Below, in pieces: positions 22,395-33,919 of a stretch of DNA of 64,000 nucleotides. Position numbers and translations under genes: made by a program. Source of the stretch: Cymodocea nodosa (lineage: Eukaryota > Streptophyta > Magnoliopsida > Alismatales > Cymodoceaceae); the NCBI GenBank assembly GCA_036874045.1, contig JAZBRI010000010.1, positions 4,732,001 to 4,796,000 of the forward strand, in the 5' to 3' direction. Under the pieces are notes generated by a model. It was not told the origin of the DNA. It saw only the letters and a list, made by a program, of their open reading frames with translations, and ran no database searches. The first letter of the stretch is position 1. Each line of letters begins with the position of its first letter.

Positions 22395-22970
22395 CACCCC
22401 CATACCTAGTCTTTGCTAGTACCTTAGCAAAGGACTAAAGCCAATAATAAAAACACAAGCCCATATAAAAGCACATTCATTAAAATAAAAAAAAACTAAT
22501 AAATAAATAACAAAAATAAAACTAACCTCAACCACTTTCATAAGGATCACGACTACACTTAGCATGTGTAGCAAGCCTTTAAACCCCTAGGTCACCCTAG
22601 TGGTGGAGTTGTGTCTCCGGAGGGTTTTCAGCAGATATACCCATGAAATCCATAATGAAACATGAAACAACACAAGTAGAAGACAAAAACAACAAAAATA
22701 TTCTCTTGGTTTCCTAAGCATGGATAAAGTTGCTCTTAAGTAGTTTTGTCCTATTAGCTTCACCTTTATTCAAACACCCTCTTAACTTTCTAGATTGGAT
22801 TCTAATAATCATTCAATTTCCATCCTAAAAAAAAAGTAGAGTACTATATAAATAAGTGTATGTGAAAATGGCCAAGACTAAGAAATAACTTACTCAACTC
22901 CCTTCAAGTAACCTAGGCAATTCCAAAGGTCTATCCTTGAGTCCATTGTCCCTTTATTTTTGTAAGGATC
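22395..22970 (-). other. gypsy J 3' internal noncoding region with polypurine tract
   Basis: On the minus strand ACTAGGTATGGGGGTG ends at LTR F, a polypurine tract of Athila type. The region is A-rich with no ORF. It includes a CTAGGTCACCCTAGTGGTGG segment (a palindrome, CCTAGGTCACCCTAG) near 22,590. It is interrupted at 22,970 by copia H and resumes at 31,535. Confidence 0.65.
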
Positions 22971-24750
22971 GATAGGCTCACCAGAGGAGGGGTGAATGGT
23001 GAAAGTGTGTAGTTTTAAAATTCTTTTTATGTTGAATCGAATGATTTAATAGAAATGAAATGAGATGAAACTAATATAATGCAAATCAATAGAGATAAGA
23101 AACACACAGCAAAATTTTTTAGGTGGTTCACCAATTTGGTTAGTCCACCCCCAAGATTTACTTGGGCTTCACTAAGTGTTTCAACACTTGCACACTTGCT
23201 TTCAGGACAAAGTAAGAACCAACTACATAGAAGTTTTTAGGTTGAAACTTCAGTAAACCAACCTCTAGAGTTTTCAGGGAGAAACTCAAACCAACACTGT
23301 ATGATGCTTTCAGGTTAAAGCCACGAACCAACAACTTTAAACCTTCAATCAGAGTTTTGGTGCAAGAGCTTTTTCTGCAGAAGATCTTCTGAATATTCTT
23401 CACTGTTTGCAGACTTGAGTGTAAATGGAATTTGGAGTGTAGCTCTCCTATCTCCGTTGTCTGTATTTTGTATATATACCTGATATGTACAACGATCATA
23501 TTTTCCTCCAACGGATGTATTCTACTGTATTTGATTAGCCTCAAGTCCCAATATGGCAAGTGACCGTTCAGAAAATCGTTTCAAGATATCTTACCGATTT
23601 TCCTATTCTTTCAGATAGTTAGTTATGCAACTCTCCAAAGAGTATCTGTAACTCACCAAAAGATCACTTAACCTTTACTACCAAGTAGGATTCTAGAATA
23701 TTTAAATGTGAGCTGACATCCGATCGGATACTTGTAACTGTAACTCACCAAACAATTATATACTTGTCGGATAGTTTGACTCTGTCAACTTTCCAATTGC
23801 TTTAATTTAGCACGTGCATAAAGGGCTGACTTAAGTTTCAGAAGGTTATCCTTGTAACTCACCGAAATGCTTCAGGATTTTGAATAATTATTTTTCTAAC
23901 TCTCCGAAAACTTATTTGAGCCACTCTCTAGAATTCTGCATGTGGGAAATTCAATAACTTAAGTTTCAAATGGTTAAACTATAACTCACCGAAACTCTTT
24001 TGAAATTTCGGATAGTTATCTTTCTAACTCTCCGAAAACCCATTTGAGCATCTGTCTGAAATTCTACATGTGGGAAATTCACTAACTTAAGTTTCGGATA
24101 GTTAAACTGTAACTTACCGAAACCCTCTTTGAAATTTCAGATAGTTATCTAACTCTCTGATTTTCCCTTTTAAGCTTTCAACTGCTGGCTTCTCTATTTT
24201 GCACGTGCGTAATAAAATGACTTAAGTTCTGGAAAGTTATGCCTGTAACTTACCGAAAAACTCGAATAGTTATCTAACTCTCCGAAAAGAAAACTCGGAT
24301 AGTTATCTAACTCTCCGACAAGTCCTTTAAGCTTCCGTTTTGTATTTTTGCACGTGGTTTATTGAATGACTTAACTTTCGGATAGTTATACCTGTAACTC
24401 TCCGAAAAGTCCTTCAAGCTTCCGAATAGTTAAGTCCTTAACTATTCGATCATTCAGTCTCCTTAACTGTCTGATTAAATAACTCTCCGAAGGCTTTGTA
24501 AAATTCGGATAGTTATCCTTCTAACTGTCCGATAGTCTTACTGCTGTTTTACTCTTTAGATACTTGAACTTGTAACTATTCGATTTTGCTGTATCTTGAA
24601 AGTATTATCATCTGGAACCTTCTTGATCTGTTCATCTGCTTGGAATTTGTTCTAATAGCCTTCTGATCTAATGTAGTACAGACTTAACTGTGAAATACAA
24701 TATGTTTTCTCACATAGGTTTTGCATTATCAAAATACTCAGGTTCTAACA
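22971..24750 (-). repeat. copia H 3' LTR (1,780 bp)
   Basis: TGTAAGGATCG...GGTTCTAACA. It has a dyad array at about 23,600-24,560 (U3, upstream on the minus strand), TATATATAC near 23,471-23,479, and an R-U5 part with short tandem units around TTTCAGGTTAAAG. An ORF of 133 codons lies in R-U5 of both LTRs, with no sign of being a gene. Confidence 0.93.
23600..24560. repeat. modular dyad array in copia H U3
   Basis: Repeating modules of roughly 100-170 bp combine a GCACGTG-type G-box, ACTTAAGTTTCGGA, a dyad TCGGATAGTTA..TAACTCTCCGA and its variants. Clean dyads lie at about 24,006-24,037, 24,262-24,285 and 24,296-24,320. The 5' LTR has the same array at about 30,370-31,330. Confidence 0.85.
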
Positions 24751-25130
24751 ATCTCCCCCTTTTTGATAATGACAAAAACCTTTACAATTATTTACATGTA
24801 TTTCACTCCCTAGTGTATTTCTATGCATTTAGTCACACAGAGAAACATAAAACAGGAATTTATCAAAACTATATTGACGAGGAGGGATTCCTCCCCCTAA
24901 CTTGGAGCAAACTTCTCCCCCTATCTGTGTGCTGAGTTTTTCTCTTTCAATTCTTGTTGGAAATATTGTAAGTGACCATATACTTGACAAATTTCCAAAT
25001 TCTTCTCCCCCTTTTTGTCATTATAAAAAGGTGAGGACTGTAAAACTGATATTGACTATATCCTGCACGAGTAGGTTAGCAGAAAACAAGCTCCCATATG
25101 GTGAGCTTGATGAAAAAAATATATATATAT
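24751..25130 (-). other. copia H 3' UTR and polypurine tract
   Basis: The tract AAAAAGGGGGAGAT (minus strand, 24,751-24,764) abuts the LTR. Two further CTCCCCCT motifs (about 24,892 and 25,006 on the plus strand) look like extra purine-rich runs. No ORF supported. Confidence 0.75.
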
Positions 25131-25418
25131 TTAAAGATCTTGTAAAGAACATATTCCTAGATTTCGTCTAATATGATTAAAGGTTGATTCATTTAAAGGA
25201 TTGGTGAAAATATCTACAAGTTGATTTTCTGTTGGCACAAACTTAAGTGAAATGTTCCCTTTCTCCACATGATCTCTTAGAAAATGATGTCTGATCTCGA
25301 TATGCTTGGCTCTGGAATGAAGTACTGTATTCTTAGATAGACTGATTGCACTGCTGTTATCACAAAATATGATTGAATTGTGAATTTTCAGTCTGTAATC
25401 TACTAGAGTTTGCTGCAT
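25131..25418 (-). CDS. copia H RNase H C-terminal part
   Basis: MQQTLVDYRLKIHN, IFCDNSSAISLSKN and HSRAKHIEIRHHFLRDHV are the standard end of the copia polyprotein, which closes with a stop at 25,131. It is separated from the RT/RNase H frame only by TGA at 25,416-25,418, where Trp is normal (ILWMQQ). Confidence 0.9.
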   Translation of the reverse strand: MQQTLVDYRLKIHNSIIFCDNSSAISLSKNTVLHSRAKHIEIRHHFLRDHVEKGNISLKFVPTENQLVDIFTNPLNESTFNHIRRNLGICSLQDL

Positions 25419-26408
25419 TCAAAGGATTTGTGCACAGCACAATCCAGCTGCAATATACTCGGCTTCAGTAGTAGTTAAAGCTATACAATTTTGTTTCCTA
25501 CTGAACCATGAGTTTAAAGAACATCCAAGTAATTGACAAGTACCACTAGTGCTTTTTCTATCAGATCTGCTACCTGCATAATCTGCATCACTATAGCTTG
25601 TTAAAATCAAACTACTGTCAACTGAGTAGAATAATCTGAAATCTTTTGTTCCTTGTAGATATCTGAAAATCCTTTTGATTGATTTCAAATGTGATTCCTT
25701 TGGTGATGCTTGAAATCTAGCACACAAGCATACACTGAACATAATATCTGGCCTGCTAGTTGAAAGGTATAGCAGGGATCCAATCATACCTCTATATTGC
25801 CTTTGATCCATTGCAACACTTGAATCATCCATTTCCATTTTAATGCTTGAACTCATTGGAGTATTTGCAGATTTGATGTTTTCATAACTAAATTTCTTCA
25901 ACATCTCTTTGTAGTATTTTTCTTGGTTGACAAAGATACCATTATGCACTTGATGAATTTGTAATCCCAAGAAAAACTTCAATTCTCCCATTATGCTCAT
26001 TTCGAATTTATTTTTCATCAAATTTTGAAATTCATGATAGAGATCTTCTGAAGTGGCTCCAAAGACTATATCATCAACATATATCTGTACAATCAACATA
26101 TGCACATCAAAAGTTTTGATAAACAAAGTGCTGTCCACTTTGCCTATAGAAAAATTGTTTCTAGTTAAAAACTTTTTCAATTTCTCATACCATGCTCTAG
26201 GTGCCTGTTTCATACCATAAAGAGCCTTTCTTAGTATGAAGACATGATTTGGCTTGAATTCATCTTCAAATCCAGGAGGTTGTTTGACAAACACTTCTTC
26301 CTGAATTTCTCCATTTAAGAAGGTACTTTTCACATCCATTTGAAACAATCTTATCTTCATACTACTTGCAAAAGCAAGCAACATTCTGATAGCTTCAATT
26401 CTGGCCAC
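25419..26408 (-). CDS. copia H reverse transcriptase and RNase H start
   Basis: An open stretch of 329 codons. QMDVKSTFLNGEIQEEV and KALYGMKQAPRAWYEKL are conserved copia RT blocks; the catalytic YVDD is at residues 110-113. LGLQIHQVHNGIFVNQEKY, YRGMIGSLLYLSTSRPDI, then RNase H blocks YSDADYAGSRSDRKSTSG and TTTEAEYIAAG follow. Active-site residues are intact. The natural frame begins further upstream, beyond stops in 26,409-26,600. Confidence 0.95.
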   Translation of the reverse strand: MARIEAIRMLLAFASSMKIRLFQMDVKSTFLNGEIQEEVFVKQPPGFEDEFKPNHVFILRKALYGMKQAPRAWYEKLKKFLTRNNFSIGKVDSTLFIKTFDVHMLIVQIYVDDIVFGATSEDLYHEFQNLMKNKFEMSIMGELKFFLGLQIHQVHNGIFVNQEKYYKEMLKKFSYENIKSANTPMSSSIKMEMDDSSVAMDQRQYRGMIGSLLYLSTSRPDIMFSVCLCARFQASPKESHLKSIKRIFRYLQGTKDFRLFYSVDSSLILTSYSDADYAGSRSDRKSTSGTCQLLGCSLNSWFSRKQNCIALTTTEAEYIAAGLCCAQIL

Positions 26409-27209
26409 GGGAGCAAAAGTTTCTTCATAGTCAATACCTTCCTACTAATTGTAGCCTTGAGCAACTAATCGAGCTTTATTTTTGAGAATATTACCTTCTT
26501 CATCTAATTTGTTTTTGAAAATCCATTTAGTTCCAATGATGGATTTTCCTGCAGGTTTTTCTACTAGTTCCCAAACATTATTTTTCTGAAACTAATTTAA
26601 TTCTTCCTACATAGTCATAGTCCAGTAGGTATCCTTACATGCTTCATCTACTTATTTTGGCTCTATTTCTGACACAAATGCACAAAAGTTGCAGATATCT
26701 TGTGCTTTGCTCCTAGTTTGTACACCTTTAGATATATTTCCAATAATTTGTTCCTCGGGATGATTAGATCTAAACATCCAACTATCAAGATTCTGAAATC
26801 TATTGTGGAGATTCTGGTCTGACACTTGTGATTTGAGTTTCTACTTGCAGTTATCATCTTCAAAGTATTCATTTTCACTGTCATATTTAATCTTCAACAT
26901 TTTGAAATTCTAGATCAGATCTTCATCAAACTAAACATTTATATTTTCCTCCACTCTTCTATCTTTAGCAAAATATACTCTGTAAGCTTTGCTTCTCAAG
27001 GAGTAACCAACAAGTATGGCAGGTTCAGACTTAGCATCAAACTTGTCTTTAGCATTTCCTGTATTTAAGACAAAACATTTGCATCCAAATGTCTTAAAAT
27101 AGCCAACATTTGGAGTTTTATCGAACCAAATTTCAAAGGGTGTCTTATTCAATGTGGATCTAATGTGAGTTCTATTGGAAATGTGACAAGTTGTTCCTAC
27201 AGCTTCTAC
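26409..27209 (-). pseudogene. copia H integrase C-terminus and RT start
   Basis: TPFEIWFDKTPNVGYFKTFG and CFVLNTGNAKDKFDAKS (26,931-27,152) are the integrase C-terminal block; SLRSKAYRVYFAKD follows. The linker 26,663-26,884 is variable. The RT start near 26,450-26,560 carries stops at TAG/TAA codons. The original frame is continuous with the flanking open stretches. Confidence 0.8.
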
Positions 27210-28208
27210 CTAGAGAAATTTAGGTAGATCCGTGGCATTTAACATAGTTCTAGCCATTTCTTGTAATGTCCTATTTTTCCTTTCCACAACACCATTTTGA
27301 GCAGGAGTTCTAGGACAAGAGAATTCATGCAGAATTCCAAATGAATTGCAGAGGTTTTCAAATTCATAGTTTTCAAATTCCCCTCCATGATCACTTCTAA
27401 TCTTCTTCACTGTTAGTTCCTTCTGATTCTGAACTCTTATGTAGAAATTCCTGAACTCATTACAAGTTTCATTTTTATGTGACAAAAATATTACCCAAGT
27501 TAATCTGGAGAAATCATCAACAATAACAAAGGTATATTTTTGACCCTCAAGACTTGATACTTGAGAAGGACCAAACAAATCTAGATGTAGCAGTTCTAAT
27601 GGCCTTTTGGTGGACACAACATTTTTGCTGTGAAGAGCAGTTCTCTTTTGCTTCCCTAGCATATACTCACTGCATACTCTATCCTTCTTAAAAGTGAGTT
27701 TAGGCAGACCCCTGACAAGATCACCCATGGATAGCTTTCTGATATTCTTCATACTGATGTCACCAAGTCTTCTATGCCACACCCAATCGTCTTCACCAGT
27801 TGCTACCAAATAGGAATTGCTTGCAGAATTTTCACATGGAAAGTTTAATGTATATATTCTGCAATTTCTAATACTAGTAAATTTTGTTTCATTTGTGGCA
27901 AAATCAATAATGTAGCAGTTTTTAGCATTAAAAGAAATAGTATAGCCTTTATCACATAATTGTCCTACACTTAACAAATTTTGTTTTAAACCATTTACAT
28001 GCAAGACATTCTCAATTATACCATTTTCAGATGTAATATTTCCTATTGCAGTTATTTTACACTTTTCATTATTTCCAAACTTAACAGATCCTGAACTTAA
28101 GTTTTTAACTGAGTTAAGAAAGCTTTTCTTACCTCTCATGTGCTTTGAGCATCCACTGTCCACAATCCATTTAGTTGAACGTGCTTGAAACTCTTTGTCA
28201 CCCTGCAA
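27210..28208 (-). CDS. copia H protease and integrase
   Basis: 332 open codons. Protease active site is WIVDSGCSKHM near residue 14. VWHRRLGDISMKNI gives the zinc-binding histidines; the distal CxxC is CSEYM, so its second Cys is lost. Integrase core: LDLFGPSQ (Asp), VIVDDFSRLTWV, IRSDHGGEFEN (Asp) and QNGVVERKNRTL (Glu), a complete triad. ATG at 28,208 is internal to the polyprotein rather than a true start. Confidence 0.93.
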   Translation of the reverse strand: MQGDKEFQARSTKWIVDSGCSKHMRGKKSFLNSVKNLSSGSVKFGNNEKCKITAIGNITSENGIIENVLHVNGLKQNLLSVGQLCDKGYTISFNAKNCYIIDFATNETKFTSIRNCRIYTLNFPCENSASNSYLVATGEDDWVWHRRLGDISMKNIRKLSMGDLVRGLPKLTFKKDRVCSEYMLGKQKRTALHSKNVVSTKRPLELLHLDLFGPSQVSSLEGQKYTFVIVDDFSRLTWVIFLSHKNETCNEFRNFYIRVQNQKELTVKKIRSDHGGEFENYEFENLCNSFGILHEFSCPRTPAQNGVVERKNRTLQEMARTMLNATDLPKFL

Positions 28209-28428
28209 ATCATACTGAAATTAAAGCTTTTGGTACCCAAATCTTCTTGGGTCTAGTAGAGTTAGTCCTTAAAATATTAAATCTATTACCTCTTGGCAGC
28301 CACATATGACGTGATCTTCGTTTGATGGCAAACACAGTGGTGTCATCTCTATAAGATCGAATCACTCTACCACAATAAGGTATTTCCTGTGGTGTAACAT
28401 ACCCTAGGCCAAATTTATTCCCATTTGA

Positions 28429-29696
28429 TCATTGAGATCCTATTATTTTATTTAATCTTTTTTGTCCTTGAGTGAATTTACATATAGTATCTTTCAAATC
28501 TGATATAGTAGTTAATAGATTTTTATTTTCATCTTTTAATCCATAGTTATCACAACTATACTTATCTAAATTTGATTTTAGATTTCTATTTTCAACTATA
28601 GTTGATTCTAATTCAGCAAATGAATTTTCTAAGAAATGATTTAATCTTTTAATTTCTTTCTTAAAATCTCTACATTTCACATATAAATTATCTACAGTAG
28701 ATAGAAGACTGTTTATGTCTAACTCATCATGCTCATTTTCTGAACTAGAGGAAGTAGAGCATACCTCTTGTGCTGCAAAACAAACATTGGCTGCTGCTTC
28801 TTCTTCAGAATCTGATGAACAGCCTGAAGAGCTACTGTCATCCCACGTAGCTTTGAGAGCCATCTTCTTTTTGTCCTTCAATCTCTTCTTCTTATCTCCT
28901 TGATCCTCTTTTGTCTGAAATAGATAGAAGGTCTGTATGTGCCATTGCCTTTTACATTTGAAACATGTAGGGACCGTACTTTTAGAAGAGCTGGACTTAT
29001 TCTTTTTCTTCATAAACTTTCTGAAGTTCCTTGCCAACAACATGATTTCATCATTGTCTGAGCTTAGAGCTTCCTCTATAGATGGAAATGCCATTTCCTT
29101 TTTCTTTTCAGCTTTCTTTTCAGCAGCTCCTTCTTGCTCTTTCTAGTCCTTCATCTGAGCTTTGTGGGCTAGAAGATTGCCTAACAGTTCTTCAATTGTG
29201 TAATTGTTGAGATCCTTGGAATCTTGAATAGATGTGGACTTTTGTTTCCACTCAACAGTTAAGCTCCTCAGGATCTTCTGTACCTGTTCACGTGAAGAGA
29301 ACTCCTTTCCCAAGCCTTTCAGACTGTTAATAATTTCAGTAAATCTAGAAAACATGTCAATTATATTTTCATTATCATTCATTCTAAACAGTTCTAGTTT
29401 TCTCAAAAGAATACTGATTTTTGTATCCTTAACTTGGCTTGTACCTTCATGAGTAACTTGAAGGATTTTCCAAGCCTCATGAGCCCTCTAGCATCCAACT
29501 AGATGATTTTCTCATCCTCCTCAGACTAGTTCGAAATATCACTGGTTGAAAGTGTAGTTCCAAGAACAACAGTCTTCCAGTGTTTAACATCTGAACTCCT
29601 AAGGAAGCACTCCATTCTATTCTTCCAATAGTTATAATTGGAACCATCGAATAGAGGAGGTCTGTGGATGTTTTGTCCCTCAGCAAATTGAGCCAT
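28429..29696 (-). pseudogene. copia H gag
   Basis: Starts MAQFAEGQNIHRPPLFDGSN at 29,696, about 40 nt after the primer site. LFDGSNYNYWKNRM is the standard copia gag opening. The middle (29,143-29,406) has LFRMNDNENIIDMFSRFTEI and the C-terminal part (28,429-29,094) a decayed zinc knuckle CFKCKRQWHIQTFY in which the last Cys is Tyr. Stops near 29,530, 29,495 and 29,142 and a frame change near 29,480 break it. A Ser-rich acidic stretch and a coiled coil follow. Confidence 0.88.
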
Positions 29697-29733
29697 AAAT
29701 CCAGATGGTTAAATCTTATGAAGGATTAGCCTT

Positions 29734-29745
29734 GCTCTGATACCA
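29734..29745 (-). promoter_or_regulatory. primer binding site, initiator tRNA-Met (copia H)
   Basis: TGGTATCAGAGC on the minus strand, complementary to the 3' end of plant initiator tRNA-Met, two bases after the 5' LTR end ...CCTAACA. Confidence 0.93.
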
Positions 29746-29747
29746 AC

Positions 29748-31534
29748 TGTTAGGATTGATAGGCTCATTAGAGGGGGAGTGAATGGTGAAAGTGTATAGT
29801 TTTAAAATTCTTTTTATGTTGAATCAAATGATTCAACAGAAATGAAATGAGATGAAACTAATATAATGCAAAACAGAGATAAGAAACACACAGCAAAATT
29901 TTTTAGGTGGTTCACCAATTTGGTTAGTCCACCCCCAAGATTTACTTGGGCTTCACTAAGTGTTTCAACACTTGCACACTTGCTTTCAAGTCAAAGCAAT
30001 AACCAACTACATAGAATTTTTTAGGTCGAAACTTCAGTAAACCAACCTCTAGAGTTTTCAAGGCGAAACTCAAACCAACACTATATGTAGCTTTCAGGTT
30101 AAAGCCACGAACCAACAACTTTAAACCTTCAATCAGAGTTTTGGTGCAAGAGCTTTTTCTACAGAAGATCTTCTGAATATTCTTCACTGTTTGCAGACTT
30201 GAGTATAAATGGAATTTGGAGTGTAGCTCTCCTATCTCCATTGTCTGTATTTTGTATATATACCTAATATGTACAACGATCATATTTTCCTCCAACGGAT
30301 GTATTCTACTGTACTTGATTAGCCTCAAGTCCCAATACAGCAAGTGACCATTCAGAAAATCATTTCAAGATATCTTACCGATTTTCCTATTCTTTCGGAT
30401 AGTTAGCTATGCAACTCTCCGAAGAGTATCTGTAACTCACCAAAAGATCACTTAACCTTTACTGCCAAGTAGGATTCTAGAATATTTAAATGTGAGCTAT
30501 CATCCGATCGGATACTTGTAACTGTAACTCACCGAATAATTATATACTTGTCGAATAGTTTGACTCTGTCAACTTTACGATTGCTTTAATTTAGCACGTG
30601 CATAAAGGGCTGACTTAAGTTTCGGAAGGTTATCCCTATAACTCACCGAAATGCTTCAGGATTTCGGATAGTTATTTTTCTAACTCTCTGAAAACTTATT
30701 TAAGCCACTCTTTGGAATTTTGCACGTGGGAAATTCAATAACTTAAGTTTCAGATGATTAAACTATAACTCACCGAAACTCTTTTGAAATTTCGGATAGT
30801 TATCTTTCTAACTCTCCGAAAACCCATTTAAGCATCTGTCTAGAATTCTGCACGTGGGAAATTCACTGACTTAAGTTTCAGATAGTTAAACTGTAACTTA
30901 CCGAAACCCTCTTTGAAATTTCGGATAGTTATCTAACTCTCCGATTTTCCCTTTTAAGCTTTCAACTACTGGCTTCTCCATTTTGCACGTGCGTAATAAA
31001 ATGACTTAAGTTCCGGAAAGTTATGCCTGTAACTTACCGAAAAACTCGAATAGTTATCTAACTCTCCGAAAAGAAAACTTGGATAGTTATCTAACTCTCC
31101 GACAAGTCCTTTAAGCTTCCGTTCTATATTTCTGCACGTGGTTTATTGAATGACTTAACTTTCGGATAGTTATACCTGTAACTCTCCGAAAAGTCCTTTA
31201 AGCTTCCGGATAGTTAACTTCTTAACTATCCGATCATTCAATCTCCTTAATTGTTTGATTAAATAACTCTCTGAATGCTTTGTAAAATTCAGATAGTTAT
31301 CCTTCTAATTGTTTGATAGTCTTGCTGCTGTTTTACTCTTTGGATACTTGAACCTGTAATTGTCCGATTTTGCTGTATCTTGAAAGTATTATCATCTGGA
31401 ACCTTCTCGATCTATTCATCTGCTTGGAATTTGTTCTAACAGCCTTCTGATCTAATGCAATACAGACTTAATTGTGAAATACAATATGTTTCCTCACATA
31501 GGTTTTGCATTATCAAAATACTCGGGTTCTAACA
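29748..31534 (-). repeat. copia H 5' LTR (1,787 bp)
   Basis: TGTTAGGATTG...GGTTCTAACA, collinear with the 3' LTR. The dyad/G-box array lies at about 30,370-31,330 and the TATA-like TATATATAC near 30,254. Several members keep cleaner dyad arms than the 3' copy (for example TTTCGGATAGTTA at about 30,793). Confidence 0.93.
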
Positions 31535-32418
31535 ATTTTAACTTTTTTTTTTCTCTTTTTCTTTTTTTAGATTACCTCCTACTCTAGCACCTTTTTACGT
31601 GATCAAAATCCCTTGCTTAGGGAAAAGTTAACCGGTTACTTAGTAGCCTTTGTAAGAATAGGTAATCAATCTCTCTTCTTCTTTTTTTCCTTATTTTTTT
31701 TCATCATTTTTCTTCTCAATTTTTTTTTTCCCTAGCCCTCTACCCTTAAGAGTGCCTCCCACATCATTGTGTGGGAACGGGCAATTTTACCTTAGTCTTT
31801 TTATTCCACTCTTCTCATAGGACAACCCCAAGGTATATTCCTAAGTTTTTACCTAACTTTCCCTTCAAGAAGGGTGGTTCCTTCCTAATCAAGGCCTCAT
31901 GTAAGTGCAATACTACATATATACTCAAAAATATGGATGGTTTTGAATTTTATTCTTCTCCTCCCCTCAAGGTTCAAGGGTTGTTTCCTAAAAGATTCAC
32001 TTCTAGGTCCCAACTATACCTAAGAGAATTCTATCCATTAGGGCCTAAGAGCATTTATAAAACAAAATAAACAAGAAAAAGCCCGAAATCAAAAAAAACT
32101 ATCGCCAAATGCCTCCCCCCCATACCTAAACTTTGCATTGTCTCCAATGTAAAAGAAAGCATTTAGGCAACAAGATAAAAAGCATGAAGACGACAAAAAC
32201 AAAAGAAACAAACTATGACAAGCAAGGAAAGATTACACCCCCATACCTAGCATGCAATCCATATGCACTTGCATTAATTTAACTTGCATTGTTCCTAAAA
32301 CAAATAATGGAGATTGAGTAGTATGCTAAAGAAATAATGCTTAATATAAGTATCATTCAGGTGCATTATAAAGAATTAAGGTTAAAAGTGCGTACCTTGC
32401 TTGATGAAGAAAAGAAAT
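31535..32418 (-). other. gypsy J 3' internal noncoding region, continued
   Basis: T-rich on the plus strand. On the minus strand CATTGGAGACAATGCAAAG then TTTAGGTATGGGGGGG (about 32,105-32,145) is the Athila 3' signature. A second ACCCCCATACCTAGC lies near 32,235. The segment 31,580-31,670 has a clear homologue inside copia K (37,880-37,972). A 99-codon plus-strand ORF here is antisense to the element and not supported as a gene. Confidence 0.65.
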
Positions 32419-33626
32419 TGTAGGATCGTCTATATCACAAGAGGGGGGGGTGAATTGTGTCTTTAGTAATTAAATACTAGTAGATAAAACAAGAGCACAA
32501 AATACTCGTGAATGAAAATCTATTCTTTATTTAAAGATAGAATTTACAATATCTTTTTAGCTCAATTCCTTTCTTGACGATTTTGATACAATAATGTTCA
32601 ATATACAATTCAAATAGAAAAATAAAGCTCTTATTCAAAACTAATTTCGAATTGTATAAAACCTGATCTTTATGCACACAGCTTCTTTCCTTCTCTTTGC
32701 TCAGCTTCTATATCTCTTCTTCTCCAGTTGTCGAATTTTCAAACTTCTTACGTTTGCAGCTCCTTTTTTGAAATTGCTTGGAATTTCGAACTTCTTCTAA
32801 TGTTGGAGAATTTTTCAAAATATGAATATTCAAACTTAACTTTTCAGTTAGGGATTCAGATTGAATATTCAGACTTGGTTTTTGAGATTGGGATCCTTTG
32901 TTGTAATGTAGCTCGTACTCTCTATTAGTAGTCATACTCTGTTATCTTCAACGTTCAGCATGTTCATCTACTTAATCCATAATCCAAGTACTAATTTTTT
33001 CTTTAATCCAAATTACTATCTTTTTGTGTTTCCACTTTCTCCACTATAATTTTGAATTTCCACGATCTCCACTCGTAGATTCACCGAAACTTTATCTTCC
33101 TGGAGTCTTGTAGAATATCTTCTAAGTCTTTAATTTAGTCGAACACTTATCATTTAAGTCCTGTAAAAACTCGAACACTTATCTATAACTCTTTGAGTTT
33201 TTGCACCTGCAAAACACGTGACTGAACAAGGAAAACTTATATGTTCGTTAGTCATTTTATAAAACTCGAACAATTATCTATCCATGCGTATAAAAACTTG
33301 AATAGTTATCTAACTATTCGATTTTCATTACCAAACGCACATGGAAAACATGTGACAACTTAAAACATTAAAAAGCACACGTGTAGATAACTTAACTATA
33401 CGAGTTTTTAACATAAACTATTCGACAAAAACGAAACGTTAATTATCCGAAAGTTTAACTATCAAAAATCTAACTCTTCGAAAATCTTTAACTTATTTGA
33501 CATAAAAATGAAACTTTCCGATAATCTGTTAACTATTATACTTAGAGAAATATACTTAGAGAATATTATTTAGATTTATTTAAAAACTTTAATAAAGCAT
33601 ATATCATCAAAACAAAATTCTTAACA
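32419..33626 (-). repeat. copia K 3' LTR (1,208 bp)
   Basis: TGTAGGATCG...TTCTTAACA. It holds dyads with GAATAGTTA-TC-TAACTATTC (33,300-33,319, perfect arms), and ACACGTG motifs near 33,212 and 33,376. Longer than the 5' LTR by about 50 bp. Confidence 0.92.
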
Positions 33627-33919
33627 ATCTCCCCCTTTTTGATGATGTCAAAACTTAATAAGTCAAAAATAATCTATCTCTTCTCCCCCTTTTTTCCATT
33701 ATAAAAAGTAAATAAAATGTAAGGAAGAAAAAGATTCTAAGTACATATCGTTCAAAAAGATATTTTTAAACATGCATAGTTGTCATGGATTAAGCATAAA
33801 CTGTTTAAATATGAATTGTGAAAAATAATCACATGAGTATTAAATGTAGTAAATAGTTTACATAATATTTTTGGTTACAAATTACAAGAAATAAATCATG
33901 TAATACATTATTTATATAA

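Larger units (their letters stand above)
22971..31534 (-). mobile_element. copia H, near-complete SIRE/Maximus-like element (8,564 bp)
   Basis: Both LTRs (22,971-24,750 and 29,748-31,534) start TG and end CA, and the element is flanked by ATTTT on both sides (22,966-22,970 and 31,535-31,539). On the minus strand: primer site for initiator tRNA-Met, gag, protease, integrase, RT, RNase H, polypurine tract. The LTRs differ by scattered substitutions, a few percent by eye, so insertion is recent compared with most neighbours. The polyprotein has several stops, so this copy is not autonomous. It has no accessory ORF after pol, unlike K. Confidence 0.95.

Noticed and set aside
23158..23559. 133-codon minus-strand ORF present in both LTRs of copia H (also 29,942-30,343).
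   Set aside because: The LTRs are near-identical, so sharing the ORF is not evidence. It spans short tandem DNA units and has no recognisable domain.
23600..24560. CRISPR-like repeat array.
   Set aside because: Spacing is irregular, repeats are imperfect and the array lies within a plant LTR with no cas-like genes.
31771..32070. 99-codon plus-strand ORF.
   Set aside because: Antisense to the 3' noncoding region of gypsy J, without known motifs or support from another copy.
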